The notes below the pieces were generated by a model. The model did no database searches. It had not been told where the DNA came from and was given only the letters and a program-made list of their open reading frames with translations. Below, in pieces: positions 19,901-31,900 of a stretch of DNA of 64,000 nt (position 1 is its first letter; each line of letters starts with the position of its first letter). The DNA is from JAXHUM01 sp034189325 (GTDB lineage: Bacteria; Desulfobacterota; DSM-4660; Desulfatiglandales; Desulfatiglandaceae): positions 1-64,000 of the forward strand of contig JAXHUM010000054.1 of NCBI GenBank assembly GCA_034189325.1, read 5' to 3'. Position numbers and translations under genes: made by a program.

Positions 19901-22900
19901 CGTGGTGATATCTAAACTACCCTGGGCATTGATTTGGGCGTAATTGCCGGTATAGGCTTCTACCTGTGTGGTCGCCTTGGCATCCGCATCGGCATAGTTC
20001 AGAGCACCAACACCGGCCGAACCACTCTTTGATTCGGCTTTTGTCGTAATGTGAGACGAGGCATCGATCATGACGGAGCCGACTTGATTTCCGTCTTGCC
20101 CAATTCTTGCACCTTCGTCATCGCTGCTTGCCAAACTGGTTCCAATATGTGCCCTGGCAAAACCACCCGTGTTGGATCTGGAGACACTTCCCAGCGCACC
20201 AACGGCGCCGGCCGAGCCGCCATATGCTCTCGCATCGGTCCTACTTTTTAAGGTTGCGTTGACTTCCAATCGTTCGGTGTTTTCGACTCTAACTTCATCT
20301 TCGATATAGGCTTCGGCCGAACCCTCGTTGTCCAGATAGGCCACAGCCGCTCCGATGCCCACAAGCCCGACACCGCCGGCAAAGGCGGTGACCCTACTGT
20401 TGGAAACTTCATCGGTCGCGGACACTTGGATCACATCTTCCGGCGCCAGGCCCGCGTTCAGAACAGCGCCTTGCTGTATGAGAGCCTCGGTCTGGTTTTG
20501 CAGAGTCGCGATGCCGACGCCGCCTCCTGCTCCAAGCACCCCGCCCCCGGCAATGCCACCTGAAGTGATCCCTACATGGGTCATTGTGTGGGCATTGACC
20601 CGTATGTCATGACCCGCGGTTACCTTGGCTCTAGAACCGATCATGGCCTGAGTTTTATCGCTCGAGTTATCTGGGGAGGCATTCATGTCATCGCCGGCGT
20701 CCAACGATCCGAGTTTGCCGTCGACCATTGCGATCTCGCCTTGAACGTGTCCGGAAATTTCAAAATCCCCTTCATCTCCGGCATCGCCCAGGTAGTCGGT
20801 GACCTTGTCCTTGGACATCTCATTGTCCACGAAATCGGCCGTATTACCGCCGCTCCCTTCCGAATCTTTAAGGGAATTCTGGGAATCCTGATCCAGGGCG
20901 GCACCTATTGCAACGATTGATACGGCCCCACCAATGCCGACAGCCCCACCGCCACTGAGCGTCGCCACAACCGAGTCGACATTTTTGCTGGATTCAGCCT
21001 TGACCAGCAGATCATTCTGGGAATCAACCACCGTTCCATCCGAAATTTTGGCGGTAGTGGTGTTGCGGACGATATTGATGTCCGCCGAACCGCCGATCCC
21101 GGCCACGCCGCCCAGACTGCCGGCACCGGCACCGCCGTTGATGTCGACTGTATCTTGCGCCATCACTTCGACCTGCTGGTTAAGATCGTCATAGCCGTCA
21201 TCCTGATTGACCTGGGCATAGTCGCCAATGCAAGCCGTCGCTTCAGACTTGATGACCTTCAGGGCCACACCGCCTGCCACGCCGGCCGCGCCTGCAGACG
21301 CTCCGGCAACAGTAGCGGTAAAAACATCTTCATGGGATTCGGCTTTGATCCGGGTCATCCCCGTAGCGTTGAGTTTTGCTGCGCTAGCAGAATCCTCTGC
21401 GCCTTCAACATAGGCTTTTGTGGTGTTGTCGATAATGCCGATCGACCCGGCGCCGCTTACTCCAACCGATCCACCGGCACCGGAAGCTGTGTCGATGTTC
21501 AGGGAGGTCTCGTTAACGGCAATCACCTCCAAATCTCCGTCAGCCGACACTTCTGCTCCTGCATCGATGTGCGCCAGGGTTTGGTTTTGGATGTAATTGA
21601 CGCCGATCGCGCCGCCAACACCAGCGCCCCCGCCAATGGAGAGGTTGAGCGTTACGGTGTGGATGTCGTCGGTAGAAGCCGCTACAACTTGCACATCTTT
21701 GGCCAAGACATCCGCATCTCCGATGGAAGCTTCGCTCTTTTTGGTGACAATACCGACATTAGCCGAACCGCTGACTGCCGCACCTCCGGCACCGGCGACA
21801 GTCCCGGCCGTCTGCACCATGAAGGTATTGTCATTGGCCTGAACCCTGACGGAGCCATCATCCAGGCTGTCAGGGGTGATAAAATCCGGCAGGCTGTCAG
21901 GCGGATTATTGGCATCCGGTACAGCACCGTAAATGATCGCGTGGTCTCCGATGGAAGCCTGGGTTTCCGTGGCAATGACGTTCACCGAAGTCGTTCCGGT
22001 GACTGCAGCCGCACCGGCACCGGAAACCCCAAGTGTTGCCGTGACAATTTTTTCGTTGCCCATAGCGGTCACAGCCAAGCCTTTATAGTCTGCATCTGTT
22101 TCTTCACGAGAACCCAAACCCAAGATGACGTCATCCTTGTCGTCACCTATACCAGACTGGTCGGCTCTGAAGCTCTCCGATGCATTGCCGTCCTCAGCAT
22201 TGATATTAAAGGTCGGTGTGCCATTCACATTGCCGTCAGATTGACCGTCTTTATTAAAATCGATAGACCCGTCTTCGCCTTCAGGCGGAGTCGAATTGAA
22301 CTCCAGAGGTTCGCCAAGATCGCCGGTGTAGACCTTGACGCCATCGGCCCGGCCTTTTGCATATACAACCGCATAATCAGACACCGACGCCCGGGTCTGG
22401 CTGGAGAGCACATTGACGCCCAAGCTCCCGCCGACACCAGCCGCACCAGCACCATTGCCAGCCGCGACCACGTTCACGATCAAAGAGTCGTCCACGGCCG
22501 TAACCTTGACGTTCCCGTCGGAGATCACTTCGGCCGCATCCTCGTCGCTTTGCGCTTTGGCCGTATCCTCACCAATGAGCGCTTCCGTCTTGTTGGCAAT
22601 AACATTGACGCCCAGTACGCCCCCCACGGCCGCCGCACCGGCCCCCCGAATGGAAAGGGCACCGTTAATGATCATCTCGCGTGAGTCAGCACTGACGTCC
22701 ACATCCTCCATGGTGTATACTTTGGCACCCCGGCCGATAAAGGCCCGCGTGTCTTTGGCTATGACATTGGTCGCCAGGACACCGCCCACGGCCGCCGCAC
22801 CGGCGCCGCTGAAGGAGCCGGCCACATTGATGATATCGGTCGAACTGTCCGCCTTGACCGCAACTTTCTTGCCGGCCGAGGTGTTACCGTCAGCATCCTG

Positions 22901-25900
22901 GTTGATATAAGCACCTCCGATGTAGGCGTCCGTATCAGATTCAACTACGTTTACGGTCAGGGAGCCGGACACGCCGGCTGCACCGGCGCCGCTGCCGGTC
23001 ACGGCCAGATGATAAATGTCCTCCTCGGTTTCCGCTTCCACGCTTATCAGATCGGAGCCATGGACTTCAGCCCCGGTAGCAATAGAGGCTTGGGCCTTGT
23101 CGTTGATCAGAACTACCCCCAACGTGCCGGCGACACCAGCCGCACCACCGCCGGCACCAGACCCGGTCAGCTGAATTGCCTGGGTGCGGTCTTTAGCGTG
23201 TACTTCTACGGTCTGTCCCTTGACTCGTGCGCCGTTATCAACATGCGCCCTTGTGTAATTCAGCTCAAGTCCCGATTCATTTGTCTCCGCAAAATACTTG
23301 CCGACCGTGACGTCTTCAATTTCGCTGCCGGTCCTGTCTTTGGCGCCCGCCACTTCATCGGCGCCGTGTTGCGTATCCGTATCGCCGATCATGTCGAGAC
23401 CGGAACTATCCGTCGCCTGTCCGTCAACTTCATCCTTGGTCTGCACCTTTTCGCCGTCTGAATTCTCGCCTTCCAAGCCCTTCGTGGCTTCACTGTCGAA
23501 AAGAGCACCCGCATTGATGACAGAAGCGGACCCAGCCACACCGGCTGCACCGCCACCAGCACCGGAGGCAGCAAAGGAGTTGAGGAATTTGTCACTTGTA
23601 GCCGTCACACTGATATCGTTTCCGGAAATCTCGGAACCACTCCCCACATACGCCTCGGTCCGGTTAAGCGTAACCATGATATCGGCTCCTGCACCCACAC
23701 CGGCTGCACCCCCGCCGGCACCGGCACCGCTGACTCCGATTAGCGTCACGGTGTCCTGGGCTCCGATATTAACAGCCTGGGCCGTGTCAATGTACTCGGC
23801 ATCTTGATTTATCTTAACATCCTGCCCCGTATATGCCTTAGTCTCTGTATCGACCACTTTGACGGAAATGGCACCAGCGACCCCTGCCGAACCGCCCCCT
23901 GCTCCGGCGATGGTCAAGGTTCCGATCGTTTCTTCGGAAGCCGCCTGAACCGCGGTAACGCCTTTGGCGTTCAGTTGCGAATCGCTGCCAACATACGCCT
24001 CGGTCTTATTGGCGATAACACCTACGGTGATCGCACCTCCGATACCGGCCGCACCTCCGCCGGCAGCACTGATGGCCGCCATGCCGCCAAGAGCCAACTC
24101 AGCGGCTTGTTCCTTACGGTCCGCTTCTTCTTCCATCAGCTCGGCTTTTTCGGCCTGTAATTCGGCGACCAGCTGGGTGTCCCCTGCTTCCTGGGCTTCG
24201 GCGATCTTGTCGTCATAGGTCTTGATTTTGGATTCATACATCAGGTTTTCAAGGGTCGACTGGGTGTCGTCATCCGCGGCCTCGAGGGGACCGAGGTTGG
24301 TGTCCGAATCGGCCCTCACGCTGATGCTGCCGTTGTCGTCACTCACCGTGGCATACGTGTTGGCGCCCATGTGCGCATCGGTTGTGTTGCTGACCACGGC
24401 CACGCCCAGGGTTCCGCCCACACCGGCCGAGCCGCCACCCGCTGCGCCGACCACGAGGTTGATCAGGTTGTCTTGATTAGAGGATACAACATCGATGCCC
24501 TTGCGGGCCTTGATTACGGTCGGATTGTCTGCGCCGGCATCCTTGGTATAGGCCTTGGTCGTTTTGCTGATTACCTGGGTTGTGGAGGCGATCCCGACAC
24601 CGGCCGAGCCGCCACCCGCACCGCTGACACCGATCCCGATGGCAGTGGTGGTGTCGCTGGCAGCGACCTCAACCACCTGATCTTCACCGGCTCCGGTGTT
24701 GTCATCATTGATTTTGGCACCGGCTCCGATAAAGGCTTCGGTATTGTTGGCCACGACCGTGGCACCGATCGTTGCCGCCACACCGGCCGTACCGCCGCCC
24801 GCACCGGCCGCCACGATGGATGTGACGACTTCGCTTGCCTCGGCCTTGACAGACAGGCCGTGGTCGCCGTCGTGGGTCGCCCGGGCGGTCACTTCGTTTT
24901 GATCGCCCACATATGCTTTGGTGTCGTTGACAATGGTCGCAACAGTCAGGGATCCGCCCACACCGGCATTCCCTCCTCCGGCACCACCGCCGGCAATGAG
25001 CACGGCAACCGTATTGTCCGTGGCATGGATGTCGACGTTGCCGTCGGTTTCCACCGTGGTGGGGATATAGTCAACAACATTGCCGTCATTATCCAAGACC
25101 TCGTAGGCATCATCGATGTAGGCCTGCGTGTCGTTCGTCACCACACCGACCGATACCGCACCACCGACACCGACCTCGCCGCCGCCGGCAAACCCCGCTG
25201 TGACGGATACAACATTGTCTTTGGACGCCGCCTCGATATCGATGTCCCTATCTGCTTGTACCTCAGCACCCGATCCGACATAAGCCTTGACGGTTTTGAC
25301 TACCACGGCAGTATCTAAAGACGCCCCGACGCCCGCCGTTCCCCCACCGGCACCGGCACCCGCCACGGCGACAACGGTGGTGTCATCTTCGGCGTGGACG
25401 GCAACCGCCTGGTCAGCCGTGTCGTAATCCGAATCCGTGTTGATTTTGGCCTTTTGATCGATAAAGGCCTGTGTATCCGACTTGATCGTACTCACGGATA
25501 TTGAGCCGGTAGCGCCCACCTTCTCGCCTGCCCCGCCGCTCAGAACGGCGTTCACACCGATTTCATCGGCATCCGCCGACACGATCGTGCTCTCTGAGGC
25601 ATCCACTTCGGCATCCTCGCCGATGTATGCCTTGGTTTCGTTGAGCACCACATTGATAGCACTCGAGCCGCCCACACCGGCTTTGCCTCCTACGGAAAGT
25701 CCGCCGGATACCATATAGGACAGGGATTCGTTGTGGGCTTTTACATTGACATCGCCGTGTGATTTGACGGAAGCATTGTCATCGATAAAAGCCTCGGCTT
25801 GGTTCTGTGACACCACCAGGCCGAGCACACCGTTGAGGGCCACTCCAGACCCGCCGCCGCCTGCCGCCACCGCACCGCTGAGCCCGATGGTGCCCAGTTC

Positions 25901-28900
25901 CTGCTTGGAATCGGCGTGGACCGTAATATCCTCATCAGCCCGTACATCGGCGGAGTTGCCGATGAAGGCTCGGGTCTGGTCCTCATTGACGATGTTGGCA
26001 CTGGTAACGCCGACACCGACTTTTTTCGACCCGCCGAACGCTCCGGCCAGGGCCATGGCTTTGGTATCGCGGATACTGTTGACGTCGACCTGTCCCTGAT
26101 CGATCACCACCTGGGCATTATCGCCTACATAGGCTTCGGTCTTGTTTTTGAATATATTAACAGCAAAGGCTCCGGAAGCCGCCACTTGGCTTTGATCTCC
26201 GGTTGCCGCAGCCCCAGCCGCAGCTTCGGTGTAGTAATTGTTGGAGCTGAGCACGTTAAGCGGATTCAGGGAACTGGTATCGAAATTCTTGAATTCATTC
26301 GTGTCGAAATCGAATTCAAAATTGAAATCCGACACGTCGACCCGTTTATTCTCGGCTTTGACCGACACAGATTCGGCATAGGTCTTGGAGTCATTGTCAA
26401 GATAGGCTTTATTATCGTTTTCGGAATGCAGGATGGCGAAAGCCGCCCCGATTCCGGCCTTGGATTCTTCACCCTTTGAAAGGGCACCAGCCCACGCTCG
26501 GGATGACATCTTACTTTTTTCTTCGGAGTTCACGGCAACGTCGCCATGTGCCAAGGTATTTACATCTTCGCCGACATACGCTTCGGTGCTGTTTTCTGTG
26601 TGGATGATCGACAGTGCACCGGCGGCCGCGACTTTTCCGCCACCGGCTCCGGCAATCGCTTCCGAGCTGAGTTTGGTGCTGAAATCCGGATCAAGGTTCT
26701 GCGTGGATGTTGACGCAACATTTATATTAGCAGCCTCAATATTGAAAGTTTCAATGGCGACATCACTTCCATCAAGAACCACAACATTGCCGTCTTCATC
26801 AAGCAGTTGGAATTGGGACTCATCGTTTTCATTGACATCAACATAATAGACTGTATCGTCGTATATAACCGCTTGTCCTTCAGCTAATCCGTGGTCGATA
26901 CTTGTAATCGTGTTGTTGGCGATATCGTTGAAAATCATTTCATTTGACGCTTCATTCGGGTCGACATAGGCATGGGTATCGTTGTTGACCCACGTGATGG
27001 CGACACCGGCGCCCACGCCCACATCTTCGGAAACCGCCAGGCCGGAACCTTTGGTGTGGTAATTGGAATGATTGGTTGAGCTGATGTTGATATCACCGCC
27101 GGCCTTGACCTGTTTGTTGCCGTCGATATGGGCTTTGGTGTCGTTTAAAATGACCCCCACCCCGACTGCCGCCGCAACTGTAACCTGGGTGGACGAGCCT
27201 TCTTCGCCGCCCTGGGTCGTTGCCGAGGGTGTTTCCGTATCACCGACCGCAGAAGCATCATCACCGCCTATGTGTTGGCCAAAGCTCATCTGACCGCCGA
27301 TCTGGTCATCAACCGTCGTCCCTTCATTGGTGCCGTCGCCCTGATCCTGGGACTCGCTTGCGCCTTTGGCGCCTGCCTCGGCGACGGTTTCGACGATTGA
27401 AGTGGAGCTAGCAGTCACATCCATGCCGCCGTCTGCGATGATACTGCGTTCAACACTTGCCTCGACATTATCGATGGCAACCGTGACACCTACCGATGCA
27501 CCGACGGCAACCGATTCGCCTTCGGCCTTCCCTTTAGCCTTAGTATCAATCTTGGTCTTGTGTTCTGCGGCGACATTAAGGTTCCCTTCGGCTGTGGAAG
27601 CTTCATCAGATAAGTTCAAATATGCATCGTCATCACCAATTCTTGCTTTGGTATTGTTAATGGCGACTGAGACGGCCGCAACCGGCGTTACCGCTACTTT
27701 GGCTCCAGCCGCACCGCCTTCAACAGTCGTGTTCATTGTATGATCGGCTGTTGCCGTCACATCCATATCGCCGGCATTAATCAATTCAGCATCATCTTCC
27801 ACTTCGGACCGTGTTGTGTTAACCGCAACATTTACACCGATGGATGCACCGACCCCGGCATTTCCGCCTGAATCGACTGTTGCAGTTGCTGATGAGGTAT
27901 TACTTGAAGCATTTTGAGCATTGAGGCTAACGTTTCCGCCATTGGCATTGACCATGGCCCCTGTGCCATATCCTGGGTCCATTTCGCTATCTTTGTCACC
28001 GGAAATAAAGGCTTCGCTTTTATTGGCCACAGCATTGATTGCCAAAGATCCGGCTAAACCGACATTTTCCCCGCCTGCTCCCGAGATCGCCTCCGCCTTG
28101 AACTCGTTGACCGCTTCTTCCTCTTCACCCTCGGCAGTCGTCCGCGCGCTTAGGTTGACCCCCTGGGTATCAATCACCGCATCATCACCAATATAGGCCC
28201 TGTTGTCGGCGATGCCCACGTTCAAGGCTACAGCTGCTCCTACACCTACCGCAGTGGTGCCCGTGGNNNNNNNNNNNNNNNNNNNNNNNNNNNNNNNNNN
28301 NNNNNNNNNNNNNNNNNNNNNNNNNNNNNNNNNNNNNNNNNNNNNNNNNNNNNNNNNNNNNNNNNNCCCGATCGACGCACCCACTCCCACCTGGGCCGGA
28401 TCCTCCCCATCTCCCGGCTTGACATCCGCGCCCGCATTCACACTGCTCGATGACTTGTTCTGGGCTTCCAAAATAATCGCGCCGTTACCAGCCGTAATCG
28501 ATGCCGTAGATCCATCTTCATCCGTGTCACCGGCAATGTACGCCTCGCTTTTGTTCACCACCACGTTGGTTGCAAGGGCACCCGCTAGACCCACATTGGA
28601 AGCGCCCGCTCCCGAGATCGCCTCCGCCTTGAACTCGTTGACCGCTTCTTCCTCTTCACCCTCGGCAGTCGTCCGAGCGCTTAGGTTGACCCCCTGGGTA
28701 TCAATCACCGCATCATCACCAATATAGGCCCTGTTGTCGGCGATGCCCACGTTCAAGGCTACAGCTGCTCCTACACCTACCGCAGTGGTGCCCGTGGAAT
28801 CCACCTGCTTGCCTTCCGCAACGGCAGAAGCGTCCGTGGTCGCTACCGTCGTCAGATTCAAGGCTCCATTCGTGGAACTCACATTCGTGTCTTCAGGAAT

Positions 28901-31900
28901 GTACGCCGTCGTGTCCGAGACGCCCACGTTTACACCGATCGCCGCCGCTACACTCACCGATCCGCCTGAGTCGTCCGTGTCCGCCGTGGGTGTCTCCGCT
29001 TCACCCGTCCCCTCGCTCGCCTCTGAAGAACGGCTCTCGGCAAAACTCCGCTTATCCGCAACCTGCGAGTTCACATCCTCACCAGGCGCTGCTTCACCAT
29101 TTTCGTCCGCTTCCTTGCCGCCGGCTACTGAGGCCGTGGCCTTGGTCGCACTCGACACATCCGACTTGGCAATAAACGAGACATCCGAGCCTGCCGCAAT
29201 ATCCCGTCCCGTCGTCGCCGTCACCTTGTCTACCGCTACCGTCAAACCCAGCGACGCCCCTACCGCTACATCACTGCCCTCGGTCTGGCCCGTGGCCGTC
29301 GTCGTGACACTGGACTTCTGATCCGCTTCGGCTGTTAAGCCCTCTGTGATCGTAACCGCGTCACCACTGCCCAACTGGGCCTTGGTCTCGTTCACACTGA
29401 TCGATAAGGCCGCCAGCGGCGTCACCGCTACTCCACCGGCCGCACCGCCCGTGGCCGTGGTCGTCATCGTGTGATCCGACGAAGCAGTTAAAGACGCACT
29501 GCCAACATCGATAAGATCGACATCGTCTTCCACTTCAGCCCGGGTCTCATTTACACCCACGTTCAACCCGATCGACGCACCCACTCCCACCTGGGCCGGA
29601 TCCTCCCCATCTCCCGGCTTGACATCCGCGCCCGCATTCACACTGCTCGATGACTTGTTCTGGGCTTCCAAAATAATCGCGCCGTTATTTGTATCAACAC
29701 GTGCCACGAGATCATTACTGTCTTCATCTCCTTCAACAAAGGCTTCGCTAGTGTTGACAACAACATTGAGCGCCAGCGCACCGGCGACGCCCACATTGGA
29801 CGCGCCAGCTCCAGATATGGCTTCAGCGCTAAAATCGTTGCTCGCATCATTGGCATCCATTAGGGCCTTGATTCCGACGCTTCCACCTGAAACGTTTGCT
29901 TCATCGGCGATAAATGCTCGGTTTGTGGCACTTGCAATGTTCAACCCTACGGCCACACCAACTCCGACGTCACCGCTGGTTGCACTCCCGTCGGCCTTTG
30001 TTGATGCATTGGTGGCAGCTTCAGCTTGAATATTGATCGCACCGGAGGCAACGATCGCACCTGACGATGAAATATCGGCCTGGTTAAGACTGGTCAGATC
30101 CGAGATGGCCACGGCACCTGCCACATCGACGCTGCCTTCGTTGGTTTCAGCGCTATATTCGGAGAGGCGTTGTTCGGATTGATTGCTGTTATCCCCTGAG
30201 GCCAGCGATCCTCCAGCGGTCGAGGTTGCTGCGGTTTGGACCTGGCTTTCGGACTGGGCAGAAAGGTTGATGTTGGAAGCTCCGGTAACATTTGCACCCC
30301 CTCCAACGGACGTTTGAGAGGTTGTTTTGACAACCGAAACAGCCACGGTAGCACCGGCCCCATTCGCCCCTCCAGCTATTCCGTCGGCTGATGTGGTAAC
30401 GTTAACACTATTATGTGAGGCCAAACCGAGATTGCCTGTATCGACACTATTATTTGTAAAAATTATGGAAGAATCCTCAATATTGGTATCTGCATGGCTG
30501 TCGATAGATGATACAGCCACGGCAGCATCGATAGAGACATTGCCGCTCGCGCTGGCATTAGCCAAGGTTTCCGCATTAACATTGGATGCCGAGTCAATGT
30601 TGAAATTCCCATCATTCACCTGGACGGTAGAGTTGCGAATATTGACTTTAGCCTTGGACTCACTATCAAGGACAGCCGCATCGACAGCTAGGTCTACCGG
30701 TGTTCCTGCGGCTCTGGCATGGACGGCTGAGTTGGCGGTCATCGTGATATGGCCGTCGGCAATAACCGTACTGGAGTCGACGTCTATGACTGCATTCGAA
30801 CCGGAAAAAACTTCAATCCCAAGCATATCCGTGCTGGACGCATCAGTTGAAAAGCTAATATTTCCACCGTCAATCGTTGCTTCGAACACACTGATGCGGG
30901 CCTCGGCGATCTGCAGCGGAACATCGGTATGGGATTCGGCCGCAAAGGAGATATCTCCGGCATTATAACCTGTGTCGGCATTAGCAAGGATTTCAGCGCC
31001 TGAGCGAATATCAATGATCGGAGCTATGAAGCTGATATCTCCGGCATCCCCGGCTGCTTGATAGGAAGAGATTGTTGTATTCTCATGTACATTAATACTG
31101 TCATGAGCCTCGAATACAAGATTACCGCCGCCTGAAAACTGATCAATATACAAATCCAGAGGATCGATCAGAACAGTTCCTTGGTTGCCATCAACTGCAG
31201 CGGCATTCATACGAGCATTTTCGAGCGTGACGACCTTTTGTGCGCTAAACTCTATGAATCCGCCATCCCCTGAAACGTCGCCGCCTCGGGCGTCGATTAT
31301 GGACCCGTTACGGGCTGTCGCATTGCTATCGGCCCACAAAATAACTTTGCCGCCGTCGGAATTATTTCCATGACCGGCAGCCGAAATCACGCTGCCACCT
31401 TCCAGCGTAATGTCATTGCCTGCGTGGATATCGATGTTACCGGCACCCAGGTTGTCGGACCCGTCCGTAATAATCGTACCGCTATTTCGAAAATCTTTAT
31501 TGGCTGTAATTACAATATCACCGTTGGCATCAACTTCGATATTCGCGCCTATTTCTATATCGTTGAGGTTGACGACATCACTAAGATCGACCTGGTTCCA
31601 ATCAAAGCTAGCGCCGGAAGCCAACAGTCCAAGGTTCTCAATACTGCCCGCTGCAAGGTTGATATCAGTTAAAGCATTGACCTGTCCTTGAATGGAGATA
31701 AGGGCATCGCTATTAATGGGCGCTGAGCCGGAAAGCAATTGGGATGTGGCTGAGAGGTTGGGATTCCCGGAAGCATCGAAAAAGCTATCCATGAAAGAAC
31801 GGGTCGGTGCAATGGCTGTTAAAGACCCGACATTCACCACGCCGCCTGAACCCACGACAAAACCGTGCGGGTTGGCAAAATAGACATTACCACCGATCCG

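Noticed and set aside
21155..22684. A 509-residue open frame on the plus strand opposite the exoprotein gene, one of many in 18-32 kb
   Set aside because: The composition follows mechanically from the repeats of the minus-strand gene; there are no ribosome sites and no recognisable domains.
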